DNA from: Pseudomonas sp. LFM046
GTDB lineage: Bacteria > Pseudomonadota > Gammaproteobacteria > Pseudomonadales > Pseudomonadaceae
Length of the DNA: 64,000 nucleotides
Direction of reading: 5' to 3'
Assembly (NCBI RefSeq): GCF_000949385.2
Contig: NZ_JYKO02000001.1
Location: 2,380,620 to 2,444,619, forward strand
The notes beneath the pieces were generated by a model that had not been told where the DNA came from, ran no database searches, and worked only from the letters and a program-made list of their open reading frames with translations. The position numbers and the translations under genes were made by a program. This document shows, piece after piece, positions 7,719-18,200 of the stretch (its first letter is position 1; each line of letters begins with the position of its first letter).

Positions 7719-9071
7719 ATGTCGCTCTATTCGTTCGTTCGTGAGTTTCGTTTCAGCCAGGCACCGTCCCATACCCGCAACCTGCTGCAGACCTGTCTGC
7801 TGGATATCCTCGGGGTCGCCGCCGGTGCCCGCGACAACGACACCAGCCAAGCGCTCAAGCGCTATGCGCTGAATCATTACCCGGCCACGACGCTCGCCAG
7901 CCGCCTGCTCTTCGATGGCCGCCCGGTTCATCCGCTGGGCGCAGCGTGGGCGGGGGGCTTCAGCGTTGACAGCCTGGATGCCCATGAAGGCCACTTCACC
8001 TCCAAGGGACATGCCGGAGCGACCGTGGTGCCGGCGTTGCTGGCGTTGGTCGATGCCTGTCGGGATCAGGGCAGGGCCATCAGCGGTGAGGAGCTGCTCA
8101 GCGCCCTGTGCATCGGCTACGAGACCGCTCTGCGCGCCGGCGCCGCCTTGATGGCGACGGCGCCCGAATATCACGCCTCCGGCGCTTTTTCCGGGATCGG
8201 CGTTGTCTGTGGCGGCGCGCGCCTGCTCGGCCTGTGTGAGGAGCACTTCCGCCATGCCTTGGGCATTGCCGAGTACTTCGGCCCGCGCTGCCCGATGATG
8301 CGTCTGGTCGACTATCCCTCGATGCTGCGTGACGCCCATGGGGCAGGGGCCTTCGCCGGCCTCAATGCCCTGCTGCTGGCGCAAGCCGGTGTCACCGGCG
8401 CACCCGCCGTGTCGGTGGAAACCATGGCGGTGGCCGATCACTGGCGTGACCTGGGCGAGCGCTGGGAAATCGATGCCCAGTACTTCAAGCCCTGGCCCGT
8501 CTGCCGCTGGGCGCAGCCGGCCCTGACGGCGATGACCGCCCTGATGGCCGAGCATCCGCAGATTTGCGGCGAGAACGTCGAGAGGATTCAGGTGCAGACG
8601 TTCCATGAGTCCATGCGCCTTCAGGGCCATACGCCGGCCAACGCCGACGAGGCCCAGTACGCGCTGGCCTTCCCGCTTGCCGCCCTGGTGGTGCGGGGCC
8701 AGGTCGGCCCGTTGGAGGTGACCGGCGAAGCCATCCATGCGCCCGATATCCTGGCCGTCAGCCAGCGAATCGAAATCGTCGAGAGCGAAGAGCTCTCCGC
8801 GCGTTTCCCCACTGAAATCCTTTCGCGTGTCCTGGTGTGGCTCAAGGATGGCCAGGCGTTCAACAGCCCGATCACAGCGGCCAAGGGCGATCCCGAAACC
8901 GCCATGAGCCACGCGGAGTTCCGGGTGAAGTTCGATCTGCTGGCCGGCATCAACCTGGGGGTGGAGTCGCGACGGGCTATAGAGGAGGCGGTTGCGGCAC
9001 TGCCTGGCAGTCCTGACTGTGCGAAGCTGTTTACGCTGCTGTTCGGCGCGGCAGAGGTTGCAGCCACCTGA
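7719..9071 (+). CDS. MmgE/PrpD family protein
   Basis: This protein of about 450 aa belongs to the fold of 2-methylcitrate dehydratase PrpD, cis-aconitate decarboxylase and iminodisuccinate epimerase. Family marks are the DILGVAAGARDND segment (about 22-34), the SLDAHEGHF segment (about 80-88) where PrpDs have their DD/H active-site motif, and the C-terminal lid region. Members hydrate, dehydrate, decarboxylate or isomerise small tricarboxylic or dicarboxylic acids. I chose the ATG at 7719 (MSLYSFVREF), the usual family N-terminus; the frame is open further upstream. It follows the importer and precedes a GlxA-type regulator, so I infer a role downstream of the oxygenase. The reaction is unknown. 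Confidence 0.85.
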   Translation: MSLYSFVREFRFSQAPSHTRNLLQTCLLDILGVAAGARDNDTSQALKRYALNHYPATTLASRLLFDGRPVHPLGAAWAGGFSVDSLDAHEGHFTSKGHAGATVVPALLALVDACRDQGRAISGEELLSALCIGYETALRAGAALMATAPEYHASGAFSGIGVVCGGARLLGLCEEHFRHALGIAEYFGPRCPMMRLVDYPSMLRDAHGAGAFAGLNALLLAQAGVTGAPAVSVETMAVADHWRDLGERWEIDAQYFKPWPVCRWAQPALTAMTALMAEHPQICGENVERIQVQTFHESMRLQGHTPANADEAQYALAFPLAALVVRGQVGPLEVTGEAIHAPDILAVSQRIEIVESEELSARFPTEILSRVLVWLKDGQAFNSPITAAKGDPETAMSHAEFRVKFDLLAGINLGVESRRAIEEAVAALPGSPDCAKLFTLLFGAAEVAAT

Positions 9072-9157
9072 TACGGGCTTCAGCCCGCCAATGAGCGGTC
9101 TTGTTGCCCGGGAGCCGGGCACCGGCGGCAATCCGCAGAATTCCTGTGAGTCGAGCG

Positions 9158-10195
9158 ATGAGAACGTCATTCGAAAGTGTCTTGAAGAGCAAGAACCTGG
9201 CCCATCTGGACAGGGCCAGTCGCGCCGGGCTGACCACCCCCGTCCGCCGCGTGTCGTTCATCTTGCGCGAGCACTTTTCGATGATGGCGTTTACCGGCGC
9301 GGTGGATGCCCTGGTCACGGCCAACCTGATGAGTTCGAAGCCGGTGTTCGAGGTCCAGGTGGTCGGCGGCGAGAACAACCTGGTCCTGAGCGACCTCGGG
9401 ATCGCCATTGCCACTGACTGTTCCCTGGCGGAACTGGATGAAAAGCAGCAGGACATCATCGTCGTCTGCGGCGGCTTCCGTGTGCGCCTGGAAAGCGACC
9501 CCGTGCTGCGGGCCAAGCTGCGTCATGCCGATGCCGCGGGTTCTGTGCTCGGCGGGCTCTGGAATGGCTGCTACTTCCTGGCTGAGGCGGGCCTGCTGGA
9601 TGGCCATGAGTGCGCCTTTCATCCAGATGGCCGGGCGATGATGTCCGAGCTTTTCCCCCTGGTGAGGGTGACCAGCAATTCCCAGGTCCTCGACCGCAAG
9701 CGGATCAGCTGTGCGGGCGCGAACAGTTCGCTCGGCATGATGCTCGAAGTGGTCAAGCACAGCGCAGGCCAGGAACTCGTGGACGCCGTCGAGGAAGTCC
9801 TGGGCTGCGACAAGATGCGGGAGGTCGTGGATGTTTCGGTCGTCTCGATCGACTTCGATCCGACCCTGCCAAGAACGCTCAAGCTCGCATTGGAGCTGAT
9901 GCACAGCAACATCGAAGACCCGATCGATATCAACGAGATCGCCCGCTACGCCCGCATTTCCCGGCGCCACCTGGAACGCCTGTTCCGGCGCTACGTGAAG
10001 GCAACGCCCCCGCGCTACTACCTGGAACTTCGCCTCACCCACGCACGCCAGTTGTTGCAGCACACCAACAAGTCGCTGATCGAAATCGCCGTTGCCAGCG
10101 GCTTCGCCACGCTGCCGCACTTCCACCGCTGCTTCCGCGAGAAGTTCGACATCGCGCCGGGCCAGTTCCGCGCGCGTACTCATTTCAAGGTCTGA
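9158..10195 (+). CDS. GlxA-family AraC-type regulator (amidotransferase-like domain plus AraC HTH; GbdR/CdhR-like)
   Basis: This 345-aa regulator has an N-terminal DJ-1/PfpI-like domain (about 30-200) with the elbow GLWNGCYFL and an AraC/XylS double HTH at the C-terminus (about 240-340; EIARYARISRRHLERLFRRY and ASGFATLPHFHRCFREKF). GbdR and CdhR, which sense dimethylglycine/betaine and carnitine in pseudomonads, have this architecture. That agrees with the quaternary-amine theme of the upstream genes. The ATG at 9158 gives a domain-sized N-terminus; an upstream start at 9101 would add 19 poorly structured residues. The effector is unknown, probably a catabolite of the imported amine. It is the last gene of the island before tpx. 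Confidence 0.9.
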   Translation: MRTSFESVLKSKNLAHLDRASRAGLTTPVRRVSFILREHFSMMAFTGAVDALVTANLMSSKPVFEVQVVGGENNLVLSDLGIAIATDCSLAELDEKQQDIIVVCGGFRVRLESDPVLRAKLRHADAAGSVLGGLWNGCYFLAEAGLLDGHECAFHPDGRAMMSELFPLVRVTSNSQVLDRKRISCAGANSSLGMMLEVVKHSAGQELVDAVEEVLGCDKMREVVDVSVVSIDFDPTLPRTLKLALELMHSNIEDPIDINEIARYARISRRHLERLFRRYVKATPPRYYLELRLTHARQLLQHTNKSLIEIAVASGFATLPHFHRCFREKFDIAPGQFRARTHFKV

Positions 10196-10361
10196 AACAG
10201 GCGTCTTCAGGGGAAGACACGGCATTCATCCGTGAGATCGAATGCGCTAGCATCCGGAAGGATTTTCTGGCGCTGGTTGACTCGAAAGTCAGGACATTTC
10301 CTGCCGCCCGTGCTTAACTTTGCGATCTCGTACAACCCCACCTGAAACAAGGACCTATGCA

Positions 10362-10859
10362 ATGGCTCAAGTAACCCTCAAGGGCAACCCGATCAACGTC
10401 GAAGGCCAACTGCCGCAGAAAGGCCAGCAGGCCCCGGCATTCAGCCTGGTCGGCGGCGATCTGTCCGACGTGACCCTGGCCAGCCTGAGCGGCAAGCGCA
10501 AGGTGCTGAACATTTTCCCGAGCATCGACACCCCCACCTGCGCCACCTCCGTGCGCAAGTTCAACGTCGAAGCCAGCAAGCTGCCGAACACCGTGGTGCT
10601 GTGCATCTCCGCCGACCTGCCGTTCGCCCAGAAGCGCTTCTGCGGTGCTGAAGGCCTGGAAAACGTGGTGAACCTGTCCACCATGCGCGGCGCCAACTTC
10701 CTCAAGGACTACGGCGTTGCCATCGCCAACGGCCCGCTGGTCGGCGTCGCCGCCCGTGCCGTAGTGGTGCTGGACGAGAACGACAAGGTCCTGCACAGCG
10801 AGCTGGTCGCCGAGATCGCTGACGAGCCGAACTACGCGGCTGCGATCGCCGTTCTGTAA
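10362..10859 (+). CDS. tpx: Thiol peroxidase (atypical 2-Cys peroxiredoxin)
   Basis: This 165-aa protein reduces H2O2 and alkyl hydroperoxides with thioredoxin. The peroxidatic Cys60 lies in [11 protein letters not shown] and the resolving Cys94 in KRFCGAEG, the spacing of Tpx. [14 protein letters not shown] at the N-terminus is a Tpx signature, and the length is normal. The ATG at 10362 has AAGGA 9-13 bases upstream. It is monocistronic with its own strong terminator at 10876-10904. In relatives OxyR or redox stress controls it; no such site is obvious here. Confidence 0.97.
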   Translation: MAQVTLKGNPINVEGQLPQKGQQAPAFSLVGGDLSDVTLASLSGKRKVLNIFPSIDTPTCATSVRKFNVEASKLPNTVVLCISADLPFAQKRFCGAEGLENVVNLSTMRGANFLKDYGVAIANGPLVGVAARAVVVLDENDKVLHSELVAEIADEPNYAAAIAVL

Positions 10860-10875
10860 GAAGTGGCGAAATGAG

Positions 10876-10904
10876 AAAGGGAGGCCTTGGGCCTCCCTTT
10901 TTTT
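10876..10904 (+). terminator. Strong Rho-independent terminator of tpx
   Basis: AAAGGGAGGCC (10876-10886) pairs with GGCCTCCCTTT (10890-10900) around a 3-base loop, ending in seven T residues (10898-10904). Confidence 0.9.
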
Positions 10905-10953
10905 GCCTTGCGCGGGGACTGGTTTCCCTCACCCCGGCTCCCGGCAGCGGATT

Positions 10954-11025
10954 CGTAGGATGGGTGGAGCGAAGCGATACCCATCAATTCCGTTCGATGG
11001 GTTTCGTACCTCTACCCATCCTACG
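10954..11025. repeat. Dispersed palindromic repeat, family A copy 1
   Basis: CGTAGGATGGGTGGAGCGAA opens the element and CTACCCATCCTACG closes it, giving a 72-bp imperfect hairpin. A second copy with the same arms and the same AGCGAAGCGATACCCA core lies at 23094-23167. It sits between tpx and the convergent TldE-like gene. Confidence 0.85.
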
Positions 11026-11053
11026 GCGAGGCAGCTTTCGCGAATGAAAGGGG

Positions 11054-12382
11054 TTAAAGCGTCAGCTTCAACCGCCCCACCAACGCCCCCGGCAACAGCG
11101 CCGACCAGGTCTGGCGTTCGCCGTAGGTACTGCTGGACAGGCGCAGCTGGCGTTCCCGGGTCAGGTCTTCCAACTGGTCGCCGAGCAGGCTGTACAGGCT
11201 GTCGTCGAAGCGCATGGTGTCCACTGGCGCCTGGATGCAGCCGTCCTCCACCCAGAAGGTGGCGAAGCGGGTCATGCCGGTCATGCGGGCGGCGGGTACG
11301 TCGGACCAGTTCAGGTACCAGAGGTTGCCGATATAAAGACCGCTGCCCAGGCGTTCCAGAACTTTGGCCTGTGGCATGGCACCGGCGCCCATGACCAGCG
11401 ACTGGGTGGCTTCGTTGGCGTCGGCGCAGTTGGCGTCGAGGCCGTATTCGCGGGCGCTGCGCGGGTAGACCAGCTGGCCGGTGAGGCGGCCGTTTCGCAC
11501 CAGGGCCACATCGCTGCGGGGCACGCCTTCGGGGCCGAAGGCGGGGCCGAGGGCGCCGGCCACCTGCTCGTCCAGGCTCAACATCGGGCTGAACTGGGCG
11601 CTGCCGTCCTGCAGGCGTTGCAGAGGGCTTTCCTTGTTGGCCAGGGCGCGGGCGGAGAAGCCGGTCCAGGACAGCATGCCGAGGATTTCATCGATTGCCG
11701 CCGGCGCCAGATAGGCGCGGTAGTCGCCGGGCTGTAGATGCCGTACCGGCTTGCCCAGGTGTTCCAGTTGCTGGCGGGCGCGGGTGAAGCGTGTGGCGAA
11801 CTCGGCGGCGTCCCAGCGGGCGCCGGCGTAATCGGCTTTCACCGCCTGATGATTGGGGTGGAACAGGCTCCAGTCGAAGTTGAAGCAATGGGCGGCGTGC
11901 CAGCCGAGGGCGCCGAAACTGTTGGCGAAGCCCCGATAGAGCGGCCCGGCGGCGTAGATGCCCACCAGATCGAGGCCATCGGCGGCTGCGTTGATCTCTG
12001 CCAGCACGCTGTTGGTGTCGGGCAACGTGGCCTCGCCGGTCGAGCGGCGGTGCCAGGCCGAGCGCTCCAGTTGCAGGTACGGGTCCGGTGGCAACTGGGC
12101 GATGACCAGACGTAGCTGAATCAGGCCCTCTGCCAGGCGTTGGCGGTCGGTGTCGAGATCCCCGGAGAGGGTGATGGCGATTTCCGCGCTGCGGTCATCG
12201 CGGATCAGCTTGAGGCGCCCGGTGGCCTGGTTGACATGGCCGGCCTGACGCACCTGGGCGCGATTGAAGCGGATGAATTCGGACTCTTCGGCGCTGTACC
12301 AGAGGCTGAAGTCCTCGCCTGCCTGGAGGCTGGAGCCCAGGCTTTCGGCCAAGGCGGTGAAGCGGGATTCTGCGTCGGCCAT
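11054..12382 (-). CDS. TldD/PmbA-family metalloprotease subunit, TldE(PmbA)-like
   Basis: This 442-aa protein of the TldD/PmbA family has no HExxxH motif, so it is the non-catalytic TldE/PmbA-type partner. In E. coli TldD and TldE form a heterodimer that degrades unfolded peptides and matures microcin B17 and CcdA. Its ATG at 12382-12380 overlaps the last base of the preceding stop codon (TGATG), so translation is coupled and a 1:1 complex is expected. I chose this start for that overlap although the frame is open further upstream. Pseudomonads also carry canonical tldD and pmbA elsewhere, so this is probably a second, divergent pair with an unknown substrate. Confidence 0.87.
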   Translation of the reverse strand: MADAESRFTALAESLGSSLQAGEDFSLWYSAEESEFIRFNRAQVRQAGHVNQATGRLKLIRDDRSAEIAITLSGDLDTDRQRLAEGLIQLRLVIAQLPPDPYLQLERSAWHRRSTGEATLPDTNSVLAEINAAADGLDLVGIYAAGPLYRGFANSFGALGWHAAHCFNFDWSLFHPNHQAVKADYAGARWDAAEFATRFTRARQQLEHLGKPVRHLQPGDYRAYLAPAAIDEILGMLSWTGFSARALANKESPLQRLQDGSAQFSPMLSLDEQVAGALGPAFGPEGVPRSDVALVRNGRLTGQLVYPRSAREYGLDANCADANEATQSLVMGAGAMPQAKVLERLGSGLYIGNLWYLNWSDVPAARMTGMTRFATFWVEDGCIQAPVDTMRFDDSLYSLLGDQLEDLTRERQLRLSSSTYGERQTWSALLPGALVGRLKLTL

Positions 12383-13827
12383 CACTGGTCTCCTCCAAAG
12401 ACTTCCACTTGTCTGAACACGCATGCCGGCGAAGCGTGGCCCACGCGCACCACCTGATTGGGCTCGCCCTTGCCGCAATAGGGCGTGCCGTGCACTTCGA
12501 AGGTACTGGCATCGCCCACCGCCGCCAGGCTGCGCCAGAAATGTGCGGATACGCCCCGGTAGTTGGGGTTTTTCACGACACCCTTGAGTTCACCATTCTC
12601 GATCAATCGGCCCCATTCGCAACCGAACTGGAACTTGTTGCGGGCGTCGTCGATGGACCAGGAACGGTTGGTGCTCATCAGTATGCCGCGCTCGATGCTG
12701 CCAATCATTTGCTGCAGGGACTGGTCGCCGGGCTCCAGATTGAGGTTGGCCATGCGGTCGATGGGGGCGCGGTTCCAGTTGCTGGCGCGGCTGTTGGCGA
12801 CCCCCGGCAGGCCGCTGCGTTGCTGGGACAGCGCACCACCCAGTGGGCGCAGCAGCAGACCGTCCTGGATGAGCATTTCCTTGCGGGCCTGCTGTCCGTC
12901 GTCGTCGTGGCTGTAGCTGGCCAACTCTTCGGGAATACCGGGGTCGAAGCTGATATTCAGCAGCGGCGATCCGTACTGGTAGCGCCCGAAGTCTTCGAGC
13001 TTCACGAAGCTGGTGCCGGCGTAGTTGCGTTCGTCACCGAGGATGCGGTCCAGCTCCAGCGGGTGGCCGATGGACTCGTGGATTTGCAGCATCATTTGGT
13101 CGGGCATCAGTAACAGGTCGGTACGGCCGTTGGGGGTATTGGGTGCCAGCAGCAATTGCAGGGCCTCGTCCGCCACCCGCGCGGCGGCGCCTTCGAAGCC
13201 CAGGCGACTGAGTACTTCGGCGCCGCCCTGCTGGCCGCTGCCGTAACCGCCGAAGCTGCGGGTCTGGCTGTCGCCGCCGTCGAAGGCGGTGACGCTGATG
13301 CCGGGGTAGGTGAAGTGCAGGTCCTGCCATTGCTCGGCGCCGGCACTATTAAGGTAGAGCTGCTCGTGGCGCTGGCTGTCCAGGAAGAGATTCCAGTTGA
13401 CCAGGCGCGAGTCGGTGGGGATCTGCGCCGACTCTTCAGCCAGCAGCTCGAAGCGCTCGGCGAGACCGGGAAAGGGTGTGTCCAGGCCCGGCGACTGGTA
13501 ATGGGCGCTGCTGCGGGGCGGTTCCAGGCGGCTCTGGTCCACGAGGGCGTAGCGGGCGATTTGCCGCGCCAGTTCCTCGGCCCGCTCCAGGGCCCGTTGC
13601 AGGCCGGCAAGACTGAGGTCGGCGGTGGCTGCGTAGGCTTCGACGCCGGTCAGGCGCACACTGACCATGGCGCCCATGTCCTGACTGAGGAACGGCGGTT
13701 CGGCGACGCCGCGACGCAGCATGGCCTGCTCAGAAGTCTGGCGGACGATGCGCAGCGAATGGAACTCGGCGCGGCTGGCAAGGGCGGCAAAACGCTGCCT
13801 GAAACTGTCGAACACGGAACGCTCCAT
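12382..13827 (-). CDS. TldD/PmbA-family metalloprotease, TldD-like catalytic subunit
   Basis: This 481-aa protein carries the TldD zinc motif HESIGH at residues 250-255 within LQIHESIGHPLELDRILGDE. A C-terminal Cys-rich patch (YCGKGEP, GHASPAC) fits the third-ligand region. The N-terminal half is the family substrate channel domain. It is first in a two-gene operon with the TldE-like partner. It is divergent from muxABC-opmB, sharing the 159-bp region 13828-13986. The protease family is firm; the target peptide is unknown. Confidence 0.88.
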   Translation of the reverse strand: MERSVFDSFRQRFAALASRAEFHSLRIVRQTSEQAMLRRGVAEPPFLSQDMGAMVSVRLTGVEAYAATADLSLAGLQRALERAEELARQIARYALVDQSRLEPPRSSAHYQSPGLDTPFPGLAERFELLAEESAQIPTDSRLVNWNLFLDSQRHEQLYLNSAGAEQWQDLHFTYPGISVTAFDGGDSQTRSFGGYGSGQQGGAEVLSRLGFEGAAARVADEALQLLLAPNTPNGRTDLLLMPDQMMLQIHESIGHPLELDRILGDERNYAGTSFVKLEDFGRYQYGSPLLNISFDPGIPEELASYSHDDDGQQARKEMLIQDGLLLRPLGGALSQQRSGLPGVANSRASNWNRAPIDRMANLNLEPGDQSLQQMIGSIERGILMSTNRSWSIDDARNKFQFGCEWGRLIENGELKGVVKNPNYRGVSAHFWRSLAAVGDASTFEVHGTPYCGKGEPNQVVRVGHASPACVFRQVEVFGGDQ

Positions 13828-13986
13828 GGCCCGGATGAATCGGTGCTGGCGCCGCCGTCAACTCACGGCGGCAGGTCAGTAAGCATAGTAAGTAGCGTAA
13901 GCACTAGGTAAATAGCCGGTAAATTGACTTTGCCTCCTGCTTTCAACTGCTTATCGTTCACGCTTCCGTACAGCTCGACCTGAATC

Positions 13987-15255
13987 ATGTCCCTGATCAC
14001 TGAAAAATCCCCGAAGTCCCGCTCCCTCCGCCATTGGCTGACCATCGCGGTCGCACTGCTGGCGCTTCTTGCCCTGATCTGGTGGCTCTGGCCGGAGACG
14101 GTGGCCAAGCCCAATCACCAGGGTGGCCGGGGAGGGCCAGGCCGTCCGGGGTTCGGCGCGTTTTCCGGACCGGTCCCGGTGCGCGTGGCGACCATCACCC
14201 AGGGGGATTTCCCGGTCTATCTCAAGGCCCTCGGCACCGTGACCGCGTTGAACACCGTCAACGTGCGCGGCCGGGTGGATGGCGAGCTGGTCAAGCTGCA
14301 GTTCGAGGAAGGCCAGCAAGTGAAGGCCGGCGACCTGCTGGCGGTGATCGACCCGCGCCCCTATCAGGTGGCCCTGCAACAGGCCGAAGGCACCCTGGCG
14401 CAGAACCGCGCGCAGTTGAAGAACGCCGAGATCGACCTGGCCCGCTACCGTGGCCTCTATGCCGAAGACAGCATCGCCAAGCAGACCCTGGACACCCAGG
14501 AAGCCCTGGTGGCCCAGTACCGCGGCACCGTCAAGACCAATGAGGCAGCCGTCGCCGAGGCCAGCCTGAACCTCGGCTTCACCCAGGTGCGCGCGCCCAT
14601 CTCCGGCCGCCTCGGCCTGCGTCAGGTGGACCTGGGCAACCTGGTGACCAGCGGGGACGCCACGCCGCTGGTGGTCATCACCCAGACCAAGCCCATCAGC
14701 GTTGCCTTCACCCTGCCCGAAGGCCAGTTGCCGACGGTGGTCAGCCGCTTCCGCTCCGGCCAGCCGCTGGTGGTGGAGGCCTGGGATCGCAACGACAAGG
14801 CCAAGCAGGCCGAAGGCGTGCTGCAGAGCCTGGACAACCAGATCGACACCACCACCGGCACCCTCAAGCTGAAGGCCCGTTTCGCCAACGACGACGAAAC
14901 CCTGTTCCCCAACCAGTTCGTGAACATCCGCCTGCGCGCCGAAATGCTGCCCCAGGCCGTGCTCATCCCGTCGGCCGCAGTGCAGTTCGGCAGTCAGGGC
15001 TCCTTCGCCTACGTGATGGATGGCGAGAAGAAGGTCAAGGTGCGCATGCTGGAAACCGGCCCGGACGACGGCGAGCGCACGGTAGTCAGAAGCGGCCTGC
15101 AGCCGGGCGAGCGCGTGGTGCTGGAAGGCACCGACCGCCTGCGCGATGGCAGCGAAGTGGAAGTGGTCCACGACGCCGACCAGGTTCCCGCCCAGCCCGC
15201 CGAGCAGCTGCAGGGCGCCAAGCCTGAAGGCCAGGACGCGAAAGGCGGCGTATGA
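13987..15255 (+). CDS. muxA: RND efflux periplasmic adaptor MuxA (MdtA-like)
   Basis: This 422-aa membrane fusion protein links two RND pumps to the outer-membrane channel. An N-terminal membrane anchor (about residues 19-36, [16 protein letters not shown]) is followed by a [10 protein letters not shown] linker, then lipoyl and coiled-coil hairpin (about 95-190) and beta-barrel domains. The four-gene order MFP-RND-RND-OMF matches P. aeruginosa MuxABC-OpmB and E. coli MdtABC. The stop overlaps the muxB start (ATGA at 15252). Relatives export novobiocin, aztreonam, macrolides and tetracycline only when derepressed. Confidence 0.94.
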   Translation: MSLITEKSPKSRSLRHWLTIAVALLALLALIWWLWPETVAKPNHQGGRGGPGRPGFGAFSGPVPVRVATITQGDFPVYLKALGTVTALNTVNVRGRVDGELVKLQFEEGQQVKAGDLLAVIDPRPYQVALQQAEGTLAQNRAQLKNAEIDLARYRGLYAEDSIAKQTLDTQEALVAQYRGTVKTNEAAVAEASLNLGFTQVRAPISGRLGLRQVDLGNLVTSGDATPLVVITQTKPISVAFTLPEGQLPTVVSRFRSGQPLVVEAWDRNDKAKQAEGVLQSLDNQIDTTTGTLKLKARFANDDETLFPNQFVNIRLRAEMLPQAVLIPSAAVQFGSQGSFAYVMDGEKKVKVRMLETGPDDGERTVVRSGLQPGERVVLEGTDRLRDGSEVEVVHDADQVPAQPAEQLQGAKPEGQDAKGGV

Positions 15256-18200
15256 ACCTCTCACGCCTGTTCATCCTGCGACCGGTCGCCACCACCCTGA
15301 GCATGCTGGCGATTCTCCTCGCCGGCCTGATCGCCTACCGCCTGCTGCCGGTTTCCGCGCTGCCGGAAGTGGACTACCCGACCATCCGCGTTCTCACCCT
15401 GTACCCGGGCGCGAGCCCGGATGTGATGACCAGCGCCGTCACCGCGCCGCTCGAACGCCAGTTCGGGCAGATGCCGGGGCTGACCCAGATGTCGTCCACC
15501 AGCTCTGGCGGGGCCTCGGTCATCACCCTGCGATTCAGCCTGGAAGTGAAGCTGGACGTGGCCGAGCAGGAGGTGCAGGCGGCCATCAACGCGGCCACCA
15601 ACCTGCTGCCCAACGACCTGCCGGCGCCGCCGGTCTACAACAAGGTCAACCCGGCCGACACGCCGGTGCTGACCCTGGCCATCAGCTCGAAAACCATGCC
15701 GCTGCCCAAGCTGCATGACCTGGTGGACACCCGCATGGCGCAGAAGCTGGCGCAGATCAACGGCGTCGGCATGGTCAGCATCGCCGGCGGTCAGCGCCAG
15801 GCCGTGCGCATTCGCGTCAACCCCGAGGCCCTGGCCGCCAACGGCCTGAACCTGTCCGACGTGCGCAGCCTGGTGGGCGCTTCCAATGTCAACCAGCCCA
15901 AGGGCAACTTCGATGGCCCGACCCGCGTCTCCATGCTGGACGCCAATGACCAGCTGAAGTCCGCCGAGGAGTACGCCAACCTCATCCTCGCCTACAACAA
16001 TGGCGCGGCCCTGCGTCTGAAGGATGTGGCGGAAATCGTCGACGGCGCCGAGAACGAACGCCTTGCCGCCTGGGCGAACCAGAACGAATCGGTGCTGCTG
16101 AACATCCAGCGCCAGCCCGGCGCCAACGTGATCGAAGTGGTGGACCGTATCCAGGCGCTGCTGCCCACCATCACCGCCAATCTGCCGGCGGGCCTGGACG
16201 TGGTGGTGCTCACCGACCGCACCCAGACCATCCGCGCCGCCATCACCGACGTGCGCCACGAGCTGTTCCTCGCCATCGCCCTGGTGGTGATGGTGACCTT
16301 CCTGTTCCTGCGTCGCCTGAGTGCCACCATCATCCCGTCCATTGCCGTGCCGCTGTCCCTGGTGGGTACCTTCGCGGTGATGTACCTGGCCGGTTTCTCC
16401 ATCAACAACCTGACCCTGATGGCGCTCACCATCGCCACCGGCTTCGTGGTGGACGACGCCATCGTCATGCTGGAGAACATCGCCCGTCACCTGGAGGAGG
16501 GCGAGACGCCGCTCAACGCCGCGCTCAAGGGCGCCCGGCAGATCGGCTTCACCCTGATTTCCCTGACCTTCTCGCTGATCGCCGTGCTGATCCCCTTGTT
16601 GTTCATGGCGGATGTCGTGGGCCGGCTGTTCCGCGAATTCGCCATCACCCTGGCGGTGGCGATCCTGATCTCGCTGGTGGTTTCCCTGACCCTGACGCCG
16701 ATGATGTGCGCGCGGCTGCTCAAGCGCGAAGCCAACGAAGAGGAGGGTGGTTTCTACAAGGCCAGCGGTGACTTCATCGACGGCATGATCGCCCGCTACG
16801 GCCGTGGCCTGACCTGGGTGCTCAAGCACCAGGGCCTGACCCTGCTGGTGGCCCTGGGCACCCTGGCGCTCACGGTGGTGCTCTACCTCGCCGTGCCCAA
16901 GGGCTTCTTCCCGGTGCAGGACACCGGCGTCATTCAGGGCATCACCGAGGCGCCGCAGTCGGTGTCGTTCCGTTCCATGAGCGAGCGCCAGCAGAAGGTC
17001 GCCGCGCTCATCCTCAAGGACCCGGCCGTGGCCAGCCTGACGTCCTACATTGGCGTCGACGGCGACAACGTCACCCTCAACAGCGGCCGCATGCTGATCA
17101 ACCTCAAGCCCCACGGCGAGCGTGATGTGACCGCGACCGAGGTAATCCAGCGCCTGCAACCGGAGCTGGATCAGCAGAGCGACATTCGCCTGTACCTGCA
17201 GCCGGTGCAGGACCTGACCATCGAAGACCGGGTCAGCCGTACCCAGTTCCAGTTCAGCCTGGAGTCCCCCGACGCCGACCTGCTCAACGCGTGGACCGGC
17301 AAGCTGGTGGACGCCCTGCGCCAACAGCCGGAGCTCGCCGATGTGGCCAGCGACCTGCAGGACAAGGGCCTGCAGGTCTACCTGAACATCGACCGCGACA
17401 TGGCCGGACGCCTGGGCGTGGAAATCTCCGCCATCACCGACGCGCTCTACGACGCCTTCGGCCAGCGGCAGATTTCCACCATCTTCACCCAGGCCAGCCA
17501 GTACCGCGTGGTGCTGGAGTCCGCCGCCGGCGAAGTGATCGGTCCGCAGGCGTTGCAGCAGATTCACGTCGCCAACCGCGACGGCGGGCAGGTTCCGCTG
17601 TCCACGCTGGCCCGTGTGGAGGAGCGCCAGACGCAACTGGCCATCAACCACATCGGCCAGTTCCCCGCCGTGACCCTGTCCTTCAACCTGGCACCGGGCG
17701 TGGCCCTGGGCGAGGCGGTGGCGGTGATCGAGCGGGTGCAGCAGGACATCGGCATGCCCGAAGGCATCCAGACCCGCTTCCAGGGCGCGGCGGCGGCCTT
17801 CCAGGCCTCGCTGTCCAGCACGCTGCTGCTGATCCTCGCCGCGGTGGTGACCATGTACATCGTGCTGGGCGTGCTCTACGAGAGCTACATCCACCCGGTG
17901 ACCATCCTTTCCACGCTGCCCTCGGCAGGCGTCGGCGCCTTGCTGGCGCTGCTGCTGACCGGCAATGACCTGGGCCTGATCGCCATCATCGGCATCATCC
18001 TGCTCATCGGCATCGTGAAGAAGAACGCCATCATGATGATCGACTTCGCCCTGGAGGCGGAGCGGCACCAGGGCATGAGCCCTGAGGCGGCGATCTACCA
18101 GGCGGCGCTGCTGCGCTTCCGGCCGATCCTGATGACCACCCTGGCGGCCCTGTTCGGCGCCATCCCGCTGATGCTCGCCACCGGTTCCGGCGCCGAATTG

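Noticed and set aside
15261-18068. A 935-residue open frame antisense to muxB, and similar ones antisense to muxC, opmB and the ArnT-like gene
   Set aside because: Same GC-driven antisense openness, no family features and no ribosome-binding site or promoter support.
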